Shown: positions 7,488-15,308, counted from the first letter of the stretch. The stretch: 35,642 bases of DNA from Verrucomicrobiota bacterium (GCA_027623315.1 JAQBYD010000042.1:1-35642); one strand, 5' to 3'. Translations and numbers: made by a program. Notes: generated by a model not told the origin, from the sequence alone.

Positions 7488-8816
7488 GTGAACGCTGCAC
7501 CGGACGGAATTTTCGAACTGAGCGGCTACAGCCGCCCGTATGACATGGAAACCGGTTTGTTCTATGACCAACTGATCGCCCCCGGCACGTTCGGTGTAGT
7601 CGCCGCCGTGAGTGGCAAGGGCAAGACATTGACCGTCTGCAACATTGCCGCACATGCCGCAATACAAGGCAAGAGGGTGGGTATCGTGTGCTTGGATATG
7701 CCGAGGGGGGATATTATGAGACGGATTGCCACGATCGTCCCCGACCTCGGTGCGGACGCGGTGAATGATGTGGTGCGGGTTCAAGGTAAACCCGGAGTCG
7801 CGAGCTCAAACAACAAAGCAAATATCGCGTTCATCGACGCTACGCGGGACGTCATTGCGAGAATCAACTACATCGACCTCACGCATATACGGTGTGCAGA
7901 AACGGATGTGAGAGGAGAGCTGATAAGGCTTTCAATAATCTCAGACGTCCTGATTCTGGATGGTCTGGAGGCCGTAGCCATGGAGCATGGCTGGGCTGCC
8001 AGTATCACCGCGATCCTCGTAGAACTACGGCAGCTGGCCGATACGAGAAAGATTGCAGCCTGGACGACAAGTCAGTGCAAACGTGATGCTGAAAACGCCG
8101 AAATCACACAGCTCGGTGACTTAGCCATCACGATCGAAAAAGCGCACAAGCCGTCCATTGTCATCTCCATGGCGCCACGACTGGATGGTCGGTTATGGAC
8201 TTTCTGCATATCCAAGGATCGTCATTATCAACTGTCAACCGTGCGTGCCGTGTACCGCCTCGTGCTGCGCCCGTCGCTGCGGTTTGAGATACTCCCAACG
8301 CAAGGCGGCCTGGATATCAGCACTCTCGGCGCCGATGCTGGGGGCGAATGGGAATTCGAAGGTCTACAGGATGATCTCCCCGGTGAGTATCGTGACGGCG
8401 ATGAGTCGGATGACGCTGGTGCCGAGGTATATCTGCCGACCTTGCCACTCTATCACGGGACCACTGGGTTCATACCGCTCGGTCGAGGCGTGTTTTGCAG
8501 CGCAATGTTCGGGAACCGAGATCATCGGAACTTTCACAGGCTTATGGATCTCTACCAGATGGCCCAGTTCGTTCCCACCAAACTTCATGCACCCGGTACG
8601 CGGATTCCTGTACACCTGGCCCGTGGGCAGGTGCTTACGTCACTTAGAATCCTGCGTGCGCGATGGAACGATAAGAGCCACAAGTCCATCAGGACGTTTC
8701 TCGCCCACGCCGCTGAAGAAGAGCTAATAACCATGGAAGACGTCTTTGCAGACGGTACTCGTGTGTGCGGCCAAAATCACCGAAGGGCACACGCCTGGGC
8801 ACAAGTAGGCGAGTGA
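7488..8816 (+). CDS. RecA-fold (RepA/DnaB-like) ATPase fused to replication-type winged helix
   Basis: A 442-residue protein starting at GTG 7488, with GGAGG about 10 bases upstream. The N-terminal half is a RecA-like NTPase: Walker A SGKGKT at 42-47, Walker B VLILDG around D158, and a sensor-like strand WTTSQCKRDA, as in DnaB/KaiC and plasmid RepA hexameric helicases. An acidic linker (about 300-325) leads to a C-terminal segment with IPVHLARGQVLTSLRILRARW and SHKSIRTFLAHAAEEELI. This resembles the winged-helix pattern of phage RepO or replisome-organiser proteins. A combined initiator and helicase or loader role is inferred. It is followed at once by the GGGCAC array and a DnaC-like gene, which supports replication. 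It could instead be only a regulatory ATPase. Confidence 0.75.
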   Translation: MNAAPDGIFELSGYSRPYDMETGLFYDQLIAPGTFGVVAAVSGKGKTLTVCNIAAHAAIQGKRVGIVCLDMPRGDIMRRIATIVPDLGADAVNDVVRVQGKPGVASSNNKANIAFIDATRDVIARINYIDLTHIRCAETDVRGELIRLSIISDVLILDGLEAVAMEHGWAASITAILVELRQLADTRKIAAWTTSQCKRDAENAEITQLGDLAITIEKAHKPSIVISMAPRLDGRLWTFCISKDRHYQLSTVRAVYRLVLRPSLRFEILPTQGGLDISTLGADAGGEWEFEGLQDDLPGEYRDGDESDDAGAEVYLPTLPLYHGTTGFIPLGRGVFCSAMFGNRDHRNFHRLMDLYQMAQFVPTKLHAPGTRIPVHLARGQVLTSLRILRARWNDKSHKSIRTFLAHAAEEELITMEDVFADGTRVCGQNHRRAHAWAQVGE

Positions 8817-8949
8817 TCGGAACCGTCATAACCCTCAAGCATTACGAAGGAATGCGGTCCATGGAAGGCTCAAAGGAAGGTGCCGAGGGCACGCCGATGG
8901 GCACACCGACGGGCACATGAGAGGCACAAAGCGGGCACGCCATGGGCAC
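8785..8949 (+). repeat. Iteron-like GGGCAC array, candidate origin or operator
   Basis: GGGCAC occurs at 8785, 8797, 8887, 8899, 8911, 8933 and 8944, with AGGCAC at 8922. Spacings are 12 in the first pair, then 12, 12, 11, 11, 11, close to one DNA helical turn. The first pair lies inside the 3' end of the ATPase gene and the rest in the 171-base gap before the DnaC-like gene. In-phase repeats next to replication genes are typical of iteron origins bound by an initiator, but a promoter-proximal operator is also possible. Confidence 0.65.
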
Positions 8950-8987
8950 ACTACTGAAGAACGTAAACAGCAGTAATAAGGAAAATA

Positions 8988-9641
8988 ATGGAAGCACAGA
9001 CCCTCCAATTTGAATTTTTGCAGGACAGGCAGGAGCTTGTGTCAGCTGAGGTCAATGCGTATTTCCGCGGTAAGGGCTGGGATGATTTTCCAGCCGCGTC
9101 GACTGGTCGCCAGACCGTGCGTGATCGCGTGCGACGGTACGCTGACGATCTGATTCAAGGGGTGCGACGGCCTTTGCTGCTGTATGGCCCCCCAGGGACG
9201 GGGAAGTCGTACCTCGCCGCGCTGGTCTGGCAGGAGATCGCTGCCGCCGTCGGCGATAGGCGGGAGATTTCTGATGCTGCCAACGCTGGCACCGCAGACA
9301 ACTTCGTCTGGGTCAATGGCGCCCACATCCCGAAGATAGCCAAGTCTGGCAATCAGGAAAACGAAGATGACCTGCCGCGTCCGTATCATCTGGGGAGCGC
9401 GTACCTGGGCGTCATCGACGACGTCGACAAGTGTCCCGCTGGTAGCTGGGCAGAGGCTCTGTACTGGGTCATCAACGAGAGAATCGCTATGCGTAATCTG
9501 CCCACGATTTTGACCATGAACCTGACGCCACGGGCGTTCGTTAAGAAGTACGGCGAGTGCGGTCTGCCTATGTTCGATAGAATTAAGCGTACGGGCGGTC
9601 TGATCATGCGGCTTGATAGCGAAGAGAGTGACGCGGCATGA
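8988..9641 (+). CDS. DnaC-like AAA+ helicase loader
   Basis: A 217-residue AAA+ ATPase of the DnaC/IstB group, which loads replicative helicase on DNA. Walker A GPPGTGKS is at 67-74, preceded by LLLY; Walker B VIDDVDK is near 142-148. A sensor-I-like ILTMNL strand and a C-terminal FDRIKRTGGLIMRL segment, seen in DnaC-type proteins, follow. Length fits DnaC (about 245) better than full AAA+ clamps. The ATG has AAGGAAA about 6 bases upstream. Placed directly behind the iteron-like array and the RecA-fold ATPase, it most likely serves element replication. IstB of transposons is the alternative, but no IstA is present. Confidence 0.8.
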   Translation: MEAQTLQFEFLQDRQELVSAEVNAYFRGKGWDDFPAASTGRQTVRDRVRRYADDLIQGVRRPLLLYGPPGTGKSYLAALVWQEIAAAVGDRREISDAANAGTADNFVWVNGAHIPKIAKSGNQENEDDLPRPYHLGSAYLGVIDDVDKCPAGSWAEALYWVINERIAMRNLPTILTMNLTPRAFVKKYGECGLPMFDRIKRTGGLIMRLDSEESDAA

Positions 9642-9862
9642 CAACGATGAAGAACGCGATATCGGACCATGCTGGGGTGTATCGCACGGCGCTGATCGCA
9701 GGCCGTGATGATGCTCCAGTCCGTAGCCTGCGGCGCAGGATGCCGTTGGAGTTGTCGACGCATGCGTCAATGCCGCCTGACGACCCGGTTCAAGGACATA
9801 AAGGTGAACACCTGCATTGCCATAGTCCACAAGGGAAAGGAGGGCCGATGATACATTACTAA
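9638..9862 (+). CDS. Small hypothetical protein
   Basis: A 74-residue frame whose ATG overlaps the stop of the DnaC-like gene in the ATGA arrangement typical of translational coupling. The sequence is basic and histidine-rich near the C-terminus (GEHLHCHSPQGKG). No domain, membrane segment or known family was recognised. The coupling is the main support; a chance open frame is possible. Confidence 0.4.
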   Translation: MTTMKNAISDHAGVYRTALIAGRDDAPVRSLRRRMPLELSTHASMPPDDPVQGHKGEHLHCHSPQGKGGPMIHY

Positions 9863-9936
9863 CCCTCATCCGAGATAGCCGTCAGCGTGACGACCGGATA
9901 GAGGGGCAACACAAATGAGAGGAGAAAGATCGTCAA

Positions 9937-10239
9937 ATGAATACAGATAACTCACTCAAAACGGCAATGGGCGAATCGATCGCGGACTGCATCGCGGATC
10001 CCGCACAACGGCAGCCCATTGTTGAGGCCTGGTGGCGTATGCACCAGGGCACGCCTCCGGCTGAGGCGATAAGCAATGCGGCACGATCGGCAGGGCTTAC
10101 GTCTGAGCAAGTCGTGGAGGGCATGCGGCGGGCATCAGCGCCTAGACCCCGCGCTGGGAAATACGTGCAACTGAATTTCCTGAAGGATCTGCAGAACGGA
10201 CTGAACTGCCAGATCGGAGGAAAGCACAATGAAAAGTAA
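9937..10239 (+). CDS. Hypothetical element protein, 100 aa
   Basis: Start ATG 9937 with GAGAGGAGAAAG upstream. The protein is small, soluble and mostly helical, with WWRMHQGTPPAEAISNAARSA and a segment that looks like a helix-turn-helix (AGLTSEQVVEGMRRA). The C-terminus is basic. No family was recognised. The end overlaps the next start by 11 bases, so the two are probably made together. Its place in the module suggests a replication or regulatory accessory role; this is inference. Confidence 0.65.
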   Translation: MNTDNSLKTAMGESIADCIADPAQRQPIVEAWWRMHQGTPPAEAISNAARSAGLTSEQVVEGMRRASAPRPRAGKYVQLNFLKDLQNGLNCQIGGKHNEK

Positions 10240-10918
10240 AGAGGCATACGGGAGCCCACCTCCGATCGGGGATGACGTCCTGACCCGCTGCCCCATCACG
10301 GGGCCAGTAGACCAGTATGTCGAGGCACTGCGTCGCGACCTGATAGGCGCGAACGTCCACAACATACTGCTTTGCACGCAGTCCTGCACTTCAGCCATGG
10401 TCAGCAGCCTGAATGACATCGTCCCCGAGATCTTCATAATGGATCTCCATGAAGGATGCATCAAGCGTGCTACGGCTGAGTCTGAGTCTGACGATATTAC
10501 CGTGGACATCGACAAGGCACCCCACTTCGACCTGTTCCTGTCCGAGTGTGACACTTTCACCAGGGGCGGTAGGGTGTTTGCGAGTCACTCCCGCTACAAG
10601 TCTTTCTACGGGGAGCTGCGCGACCAAGGCAAGATTACGGCAAAGACCGTTCGGGTCGTTATGAGCTCGGACCAGAACCAATTACGGGAGCCGCTGGAAT
10701 ACCTGCCCTGCGTCATGCAGGCACATTACGTCCTCTACCCCTACGGCGTGATTGAGCTGTGCTGGTGGCTTGGGGATCAGTTTGTGCATGAACCATCAGC
10801 GGAGGAGAATCAGGTACTACGCGACGAGTTCGATGAAGAGGAGTTCATGCATGCGATGCACCGGCAATCGGTTGAGGACAAGGCTAGAACTCAGGCATAC
10901 GGCACACGACGGTGGTAG
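10229..10918 (+). CDS. Unrecognised element protein, 229 aa
   Basis: Start ATG 10229 with GGAGG 8 bases upstream. I do not recognise a family. The N-terminal part carries DVLTRCPITGPVDQYVEALRR; the middle has a hydrophobic stretch, NILLCTQSCTSAMVSSL, then acidic sequence, and FASHSRYKSFYGELRDQGKI. The C-terminus is acidic and charged (DEFDEEEFMHAMHRQ). There is no signal peptide or clear membrane segment. It sits between a small helical protein and a winged-helix protein inside the element, and the next gene starts 5 bases after its stop. Confidence 0.7.
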   Translation: MKSKEAYGSPPPIGDDVLTRCPITGPVDQYVEALRRDLIGANVHNILLCTQSCTSAMVSSLNDIVPEIFIMDLHEGCIKRATAESESDDITVDIDKAPHFDLFLSECDTFTRGGRVFASHSRYKSFYGELRDQGKITAKTVRVVMSSDQNQLREPLEYLPCVMQAHYVLYPYGVIELCWWLGDQFVHEPSAEENQVLRDEFDEEEFMHAMHRQSVEDKARTQAYGTRRW

Positions 10919-10922
10919 ATTT

Positions 10923-11336
10923 ATGGCTCCCAAGGTTGATAACAGCAACGGTGGCCCCGGCCGGGTATTCCGGCCAGGGGCGTTTCGTAACTGCGAACAG
11001 GTGCGCTGGGATTGGCTGCTGCAAGCCCACCGCGTAGGGGGTGCCGGACTCATAGTGGGACTGGTGCTTCTGGACAGATGCACGCGTGATAACGCGGGCG
11101 TAATCGATATCTCGGTCGCGCAGGCCGCCCGATGCGCCGACCTGTACTGGACTACAGCACGCAGGGCCTTTATCGGCCTGGAGAATGCCGGACTCATAGC
11201 CGTAGAGCGGCGCATGGGACGTTCCTCGATTGTGACCCTTGTCACACACCCGAAAAAGGGAATACATGCCAACCGAAGGCAGGTGCCGGAAACACCGGTC
11301 AGATCAGATTCATTACAATTGCAGTCAGAGGTTTAG
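10923..11336 (+). CDS. Winged-helix DNA-binding protein
   Basis: A 137-residue protein from ATG 10923, just after the previous stop. Residues about 30-100 read as a winged helix: a first helix in GAGLIVGLVLLDRC, then VIDISVAQAARCADLYWTTARRAFIGLENAGLIAVERR, where the pattern of helix, recognition helix and beta wing (RRMGRSSIVTLV) is clear. This form occurs in phage and plasmid replication or control proteins. The C-terminal tail is basic and polar. It may regulate the element or assist replication; the sequence does not decide. Confidence 0.65.
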   Translation: MAPKVDNSNGGPGRVFRPGAFRNCEQVRWDWLLQAHRVGGAGLIVGLVLLDRCTRDNAGVIDISVAQAARCADLYWTTARRAFIGLENAGLIAVERRMGRSSIVTLVTHPKKGIHANRRQVPETPVRSDSLQLQSEV

Positions 11337-11354
11337 TTTTGAAGGACGGTGATC

Positions 11355-11696
11355 ATGGTGGAACAAGAAGATACAAATAGGTCCGGGGTCTCCAGGTTTG
11401 GGACCCAGGGGAATTGTGGTAACAAGACGGGTGACGGGCGGGAGTCCCCTGCCCTGGCGGATCCGCAGGGAACCGCGCAACAGTGCGAGTTGTTGGACGT
11501 GAAAAGGACCGCCAAACTGATGAGTTGCTCGGAGCGAACCGTGTGGCGATTGTCGGACTCCGGCAAGATGCCGGCGCCGGTCAGGATCGGCCGCCTGGTC
11601 AGATGGCAACAACGCCGGCTTGCGGCGTGGCTCGACCAGGGTTGCCCGGCCGCACGCACATTCCGATCCAATGGCGGAGGCAAGATAAGGATGTGA
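11355..11696 (+). CDS. AlpA/Xis-like excisionase (MerR-like helix-turn-helix)
   Basis: A 113-residue protein if started at ATG 11355 (GAAGGA 8 bases upstream; a GTG at 11349 is too close to it). Residues about 45-100 match the AlpA/HTH_17 fold: LLDVKRTAKLMSCSERTVWRLSDSGKMPAPVRIGRLVRWQQRRLAAWLDQG. Such proteins act as recombination directionality factors or regulators for the neighbouring integrase. The stop overlaps the integrase start by 4 bases (GTGA), so the pair is translationally coupled. The N-terminal 45 residues are low-complexity and polar. Confidence 0.85.
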   Translation: MVEQEDTNRSGVSRFGTQGNCGNKTGDGRESPALADPQGTAQQCELLDVKRTAKLMSCSERTVWRLSDSGKMPAPVRIGRLVRWQQRRLAAWLDQGCPAARTFRSNGGGKIRM

Positions 11697-13231
11697 GCGT
11701 CTTCAGGAAACAGTACACGAAGCCGATGCCCGCCGGCTCGAAGATCGTGACGCGCAAGGGGAAGAAGTGCGCTCAGTGGACGGACCGTTACGGGCATACT
11801 CACACCGATCGGCTTATTGAGTTCAAGACGGTGGACGGGAAGCCCGACAGGACGAAGAAGTCGCGGGTCACCAGGCATGCCACGACCTTCACGGTGCGAT
11901 ACCGTGATGCCACAGGCGTGGTCCGTGAAGTGAACACCGGCTGCCGTACAAAGGATGCCGCCCAGTCCGTACTGCGCGACTTACAACGACGTGCCGAATT
12001 GGTGAAGGCGGGCGTGATCACGGCTGCCGAGAGTGCGGCATCAGATCAAGCCCGTACGTCGATTCTGGATCACGTGGCAGCGTACATCAGACACCTCTCC
12101 CTGACGGCCTCGGAGCGACACGTCAAGAACGTCGACGCGAACATTGGCCGGATCGTGGTTGACTGTGGCATTCAGACGCTGCAGGACCTTCAGGGGGAGG
12201 CCATCACGGATTGGCTGGCCCTACATAGGGATCAGAACATGGCGCCTCGGACCCGCAACATCTATCGTGCAGCCGTCCACGGGTTCGCATCGTGGTGTGT
12301 TAAAACGGGCCGCCTGACACACAATCCGGTTGCCCAGGTGCCCCGAACTTCAGAAAGAGTGGACCAGCGTCACCAGCGTCGTGCGCTTACGGATGACGAA
12401 GTGGCACGCCTGTTGCACGTTGCCCGTCTAAGACCGGTCGCTGAATACGGACGCCACGTCGAGAAGACGCGGTCGCAAGAGGCAGACAACGTCAAACGCT
12501 CAAACTGGAGAAGGGTCGCCCTGACGTTCGACACCGTCGACGAAGCCTATCAGCGTGGCCGTAATGCACTGGAGGGCCGCCCGGACTTCCTCGCCAAGCT
12601 CCTTGCTACAGGTGAAGAACGAGCACTGATCTACCGGACGCTCCTGCTGACCGGGCTGAGGAAGGGTGAACTCGCCTCACTGACTCTTGCCAAACTCGAC
12701 CTGGATGCTGATCCACCATACGCCATGCTTGACGCGGCGGACGAAAAGAACCGCCAGGGCGCTCAGATCCCGCTTCATTTGGAGCTCGTCCGGGACATCC
12801 GATCGTTCCTGCACACACGCCGTATTGAGAATGAGGGACCCCTCCGGGTCACCCAACTGAGCGGGAACGGCCGCACATCAGGTACTGCCATAGCTCTGTT
12901 CAACGTCCCTCGAGATCTCTATCGGATCCTAAACCGAGATCTCGCAGCCGCCGGCATTCCCAAGCGCGACCAGAGGGGACGTGTAGTGGACGTTCATGCT
13001 CTGCGCCACACCTTCGGCACGAACCTGAGTCGGTGTGGCGTACCGCTTCGTACGGCACAGGCTGCCATGCGCCACAGCACGCCAGAGCTCACGGCCAACG
13101 TGTACACCGACCCCATGCAGCTTGATGTGGCCGGTGCCGTCAACGAGCTGCCGGTGGTCGGCCGCAGACCTGCGGTCGACGCAGACATCGCTGCCGGGTC
13201 ATCTCCTGACGATCAAACGATGGTGGCTTAG
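11693..13231 (+). CDS. Tyrosine recombinase / integrase
   Basis: A 512-residue phage-type integrase. The frame stays open upstream to 11483 inside xis, but the GTG at 11693, overlapping the xis stop and preceded by GGAGG, is the sensible start. A SAM-like core-binding domain spans about 120-220 (ILDHVAAYIRHLSL to ARTRNIYRAAVHGFASWCVK). Catalytic residues visible are R323 in LTGLRKGEL, H435 and R438 in HALRHTF, H461 in AAMRHST, and nucleophile Y471 in ANVYTD, so it looks active. The N-terminus is basic and may bind arm sites. Located next to the tRNA-Pro 3' end, it most likely integrates the element there. Confidence 0.95.
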   Translation: MSVFRKQYTKPMPAGSKIVTRKGKKCAQWTDRYGHTHTDRLIEFKTVDGKPDRTKKSRVTRHATTFTVRYRDATGVVREVNTGCRTKDAAQSVLRDLQRRAELVKAGVITAAESAASDQARTSILDHVAAYIRHLSLTASERHVKNVDANIGRIVVDCGIQTLQDLQGEAITDWLALHRDQNMAPRTRNIYRAAVHGFASWCVKTGRLTHNPVAQVPRTSERVDQRHQRRALTDDEVARLLHVARLRPVAEYGRHVEKTRSQEADNVKRSNWRRVALTFDTVDEAYQRGRNALEGRPDFLAKLLATGEERALIYRTLLLTGLRKGELASLTLAKLDLDADPPYAMLDAADEKNRQGAQIPLHLELVRDIRSFLHTRRIENEGPLRVTQLSGNGRTSGTAIALFNVPRDLYRILNRDLAAAGIPKRDQRGRVVDVHALRHTFGTNLSRCGVPLRTAQAAMRHSTPELTANVYTDPMQLDVAGAVNELPVVGRRPAVDADIAAGSSPDDQTMVA

Positions 13232-13258
13232 GGTCACGCACTCGGAAGACTCCGATCT

Positions 13259-13299
13259 CCAGCTTGCACTCCAGCTTGCACTAGATTCGTGCAAGCTGG
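13259..13299. repeat. Direct and inverted repeats next to the attachment region
   Basis: CCAGCTTGCACT occurs twice in tandem (13259-13270, 13271-13282), followed by the inverted copy GTGCAAGCTGG (13289-13299). The second direct copy and the inverted copy form an 11-bp perfect stem with a 7-base loop. No T run follows. The site lies between integrase and tRNA-Pro, where integrase or Xis arm-type sites are expected. Confidence 0.65.
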
Positions 13300-13430
13300 G
13301 GCAAATCCCGTCATCTGCTGACAAGACCGCTCCCAAGGAGGCCTCGGAGGAAAGCATGGACTCTCTCTCCGTAAGTGGCCATTTTACAGGCATTTGGCAA
13401 GCGCTGACAACAGGAGTCAAGGGGAGGGGG

Positions 13431-13507
13431 TGGTCGGGGCGGTGGGATTCGAACCCACGACTTTCAGCTCCCAAAGCTGACGCGCTGCCAGGCTGCGCTA
13501 CGCCCCG
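13431..13507 (-). tRNA. tRNA-Pro (UGG), likely integration target
   Basis: On the minus strand the 77-base sequence starts CGGGGCG and ends CGCCCCG-A-CCA, giving a full 7-bp acceptor stem with an encoded CCA. The anticodon stem TCAGC/GCTGA encloses the loop TTTGGGA with anticodon TGG, proline. The T arm GTGGG-TTCGAAT-CCCAC is perfect. Its 3' end faces the integrase, as expected for integration into the tRNA 3' end. Confidence 0.97.
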
Positions 13508-13926
13508 TTATGTTTGTCGTCAGCGAGGCCGGGAGGCCTTTGCCGACCTTGCAACACGACTTCCATCGCCCAAAGTCCCGGCCCGGGCGCGACGGCGTCG
13601 CTTGAGGTCGCTCCGACCTCTCTCGGGAGAGTCGGGGTGCCAGGCTGCCTGCCTCGAAAATCAGTGATCAGTGAATCCGTAATCATGCGATCAGAATGGC
13701 GTGGCGTCAAGGATCAGAAATGCGCACCCAGGGCGACAGCTTACGGAACTTGCAGTTGGACTCACCGCGTTCGTGCAGGCACCGACGTTCGTAGTAGGAA
13801 ACGTGTGAGATATCCGGGTTAGGCCGCGGATCTACTCAGAATTGCGGTCTAATGCGGAGTCCGACGTGATCGCGCTATACGATCTCGCCCACTCCAAGGT
13901 CATGTCCGGGTAAGCCGCGCTTCGGG
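13508..13926. other. 419-bp intergenic region without a convincing gene
   Basis: Between tRNA-Pro and the aldo-keto reductase gene. Open frames here lack ribosome binding sites and protein-like features. Three small GC stems occur close together near 13590-13635 (for example GAGGTC/GACCTC around 13602-13618), without T runs. No tRNA promoter of clear consensus was found. Confidence 0.5.
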
Positions 13927-14955
13927 TCAGGGAGTCGCGAGGATCGCGTCGATGGCGCCGCACTCTTCTGGTGAGAGTTCGAGGTTTGTCAGTGCGGCCA
14001 CGTTTTCACGGACCTGGTCGGCCCGGCTGGCGCCGATTAGGGCGCTGGTGACCTGGGGCAGGCGCAGGACCCAGGCGAGCGCCATCTGCGCCAGGGACTG
14101 CTCCCGCTTCGCGGCCAGGTCGTTGAGCTGATTGAGACATTGCCGTTTCTCCGCGGTGACGGCGTCGGCGTTCAGGAAGCCGGCTTCCGAGGCAGCGCGT
14201 GAATCGGTGGGAATGTCGGACAGGTACTTTCCGGTCAGGAGGCCCTGCGCAAGGGGACAGAACGCGATGATGCCGAGGCCGTCCTGCTCGGCGGCATCGG
14301 TCAGCCCGTTTTCGATACTGCGATTGAGCATGCTGTAACTCGGCTGATGAATAATCGGGCGCGCCAGGCGCTCCTCGCGGCAGATGCGCATCACCTCGCG
14401 TGTCATCGTTGCATCGTAGCTGCTGATGCCGGCGTAGATGGCCTTTCCGCTTCGCACGGCCTGGTCCAGCGCGCCGAGAGTTTCTTCCAGCGGCGTATCC
14501 GGATCGGGACGATGCGAGTAGAAGATGTCTACATAGTCGAGCCCCAGTCGTTGCAACGACTGGTCGAGGCTGGCCAGCATGTACTTGCGACTGCCCCATT
14601 CGCCGTAGGGGCCGGGCCACATCAGGTAGCCGGCTTTCGACGAGATGATCAACTCATCACGGTAGGCGGCGAGGTCTTCGCGCAGGATCCGCCCGACCCG
14701 CGTCTCGGCGGCGCCGGGCGCGGGCCCATAGTTGTTGGCAAGGTCGAAGTGCGTAATCCCAAGATCAAACGCGGTGAAGAGGATCTCCTTCGCGTTGTTG
14801 TGAAAGGCGGTTTCATCCGTGGTGTGTCGTGCGTCCGTTCCGGCATCGCCGAAGTTGTGCCAGCATCCAATCGAGATGGCCGGCAGGCGCAGCCCACTGC
14901 GTCCGCAGCGCCGGTAGATCATCTCATCGTATCGATTCGGATTTCGGTTAGTCAT
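13927..14955 (-). CDS. yghZ: YghZ-type aldo-keto reductase (L-glyceraldehyde 3-phosphate reductase-like)
   Basis: A 342-residue aldo-keto reductase from ATG 14955; upstream codons in the same frame are proline- and arginine-rich and unlike the family. The N-terminus RYDEMIYRRCGRSGLRLPAISIG and the block FDLGITHFDLANNYGPAPGAAE closely match E. coli YghZ (AKR14), an NADPH-dependent reductase of L-glyceraldehyde 3-phosphate and methylglyoxal. The catalytic tetrad is visible: D and Y in FDLANNYG, K in SSKAGY, and H in YSHRPD. The C-terminal SALIGASRADQVRENV supplies NADPH binding. It acts as a cytosolic detoxifying reductase. The exact substrate is inferred from the family. It is followed on the other side of a short gap by a CDGSH gene on the same strand. 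Confidence 0.93.
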   Translation of the reverse strand: MTNRNPNRYDEMIYRRCGRSGLRLPAISIGCWHNFGDAGTDARHTTDETAFHNNAKEILFTAFDLGITHFDLANNYGPAPGAAETRVGRILREDLAAYRDELIISSKAGYLMWPGPYGEWGSRKYMLASLDQSLQRLGLDYVDIFYSHRPDPDTPLEETLGALDQAVRSGKAIYAGISSYDATMTREVMRICREERLARPIIHQPSYSMLNRSIENGLTDAAEQDGLGIIAFCPLAQGLLTGKYLSDIPTDSRAASEAGFLNADAVTAEKRQCLNQLNDLAAKREQSLAQMALAWVLRLPQVTSALIGASRADQVRENVAALTNLELSPEECGAIDAILATP

Positions 14956-15041
14956 CGTCCCGGGAGTCTGCCACATCGGTGCGGGCGAACATGCTGAAGG
15001 GGCGCTATCTGGAAATGGGGGAGGGCGACAACGGAGTGGGC

Positions 15042-15284
15042 TTAGGCGAGGCTGTTGTGCGTCCCGTCGCAGAAAGGCTTGCTGGCGGATTGCTTGCATC
15101 CGCACCATGCGATGGTCTTGGCCTCCGTGACGTCCTCAATGATCGGCCGGATCTCTGTATCGCGGTGTGAGCCGTCACAGTAAGGCTGATTGGCGGACCG
15201 TCCGCAGGCGCACCATGCGTACTTGCCCGGTTCAACGTCCAGAACGTAAGGCGACTTCTGTGCGATCACTGGCTCGTCGGACAT
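15042..15284 (-). CDS. Double CDGSH iron-sulfur protein
   Basis: An 80-residue protein with two CDGSH-type [2Fe-2S] motifs: C-x-C ending in YCDGSH around residues 25-40, and C-x-C ending in FCDGTH around 62-76. Each has the three cysteines and one histidine needed to hold a labile cluster. The tandem arrangement resembles the MiNT/CISD3 class. No membrane anchor is present, so it should be soluble. The role is electron or cluster transfer, with unknown partners. The start ATG 15284 has GGAGGAT about 5 bases upstream. It shares strand with the aldo-keto reductase gene (87 bases apart). Confidence 0.93.
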   Translation of the reverse strand: MSDEPVIAQKSPYVLDVEPGKYAWCACGRSANQPYCDGSHRDTEIRPIIEDVTEAKTIAWCGCKQSASKPFCDGTHNSLA

Positions 15285-15308
15285 CTTGGATCCTCCGGTT
15301 ATGGGTTA

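Larger units (their letters stand above)
7488..13430 (+). mobile_element. Integrative element replication/integration module in tRNA-Pro
   Basis: A block of plus-strand genes: ATPase-winged helix, iteron-like array, DnaC-like loader, small unknown proteins, winged helix, Xis-like, tyrosine integrase. It ends 200 bases from the 3' end of tRNA-Pro, a common target of tyrosine integrases. Several genes overlap or nearly abut (9638/9641, 10229/10239, 10918/10923, 11693/11696), as in phage-like operons. No capsid, terminase, relaxase or type IV secretion genes are visible, which resembles a satellite or minimal integrative plasmid-like element. The left limit given is the first module gene, not a proven attachment site; the true element may include the genes from 1 to 6873. 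Confidence 0.6.

Noticed and set aside
11483..11692. N-terminal extension of the integrase
   Set aside because: It overlaps xis in another frame and lacks domain features; GTG 11693 with the GTGA overlap is a better start.
14347..14997. 216-codon open plus-strand frame
   Set aside because: Antisense to the aldo-keto reductase; no family resemblance.
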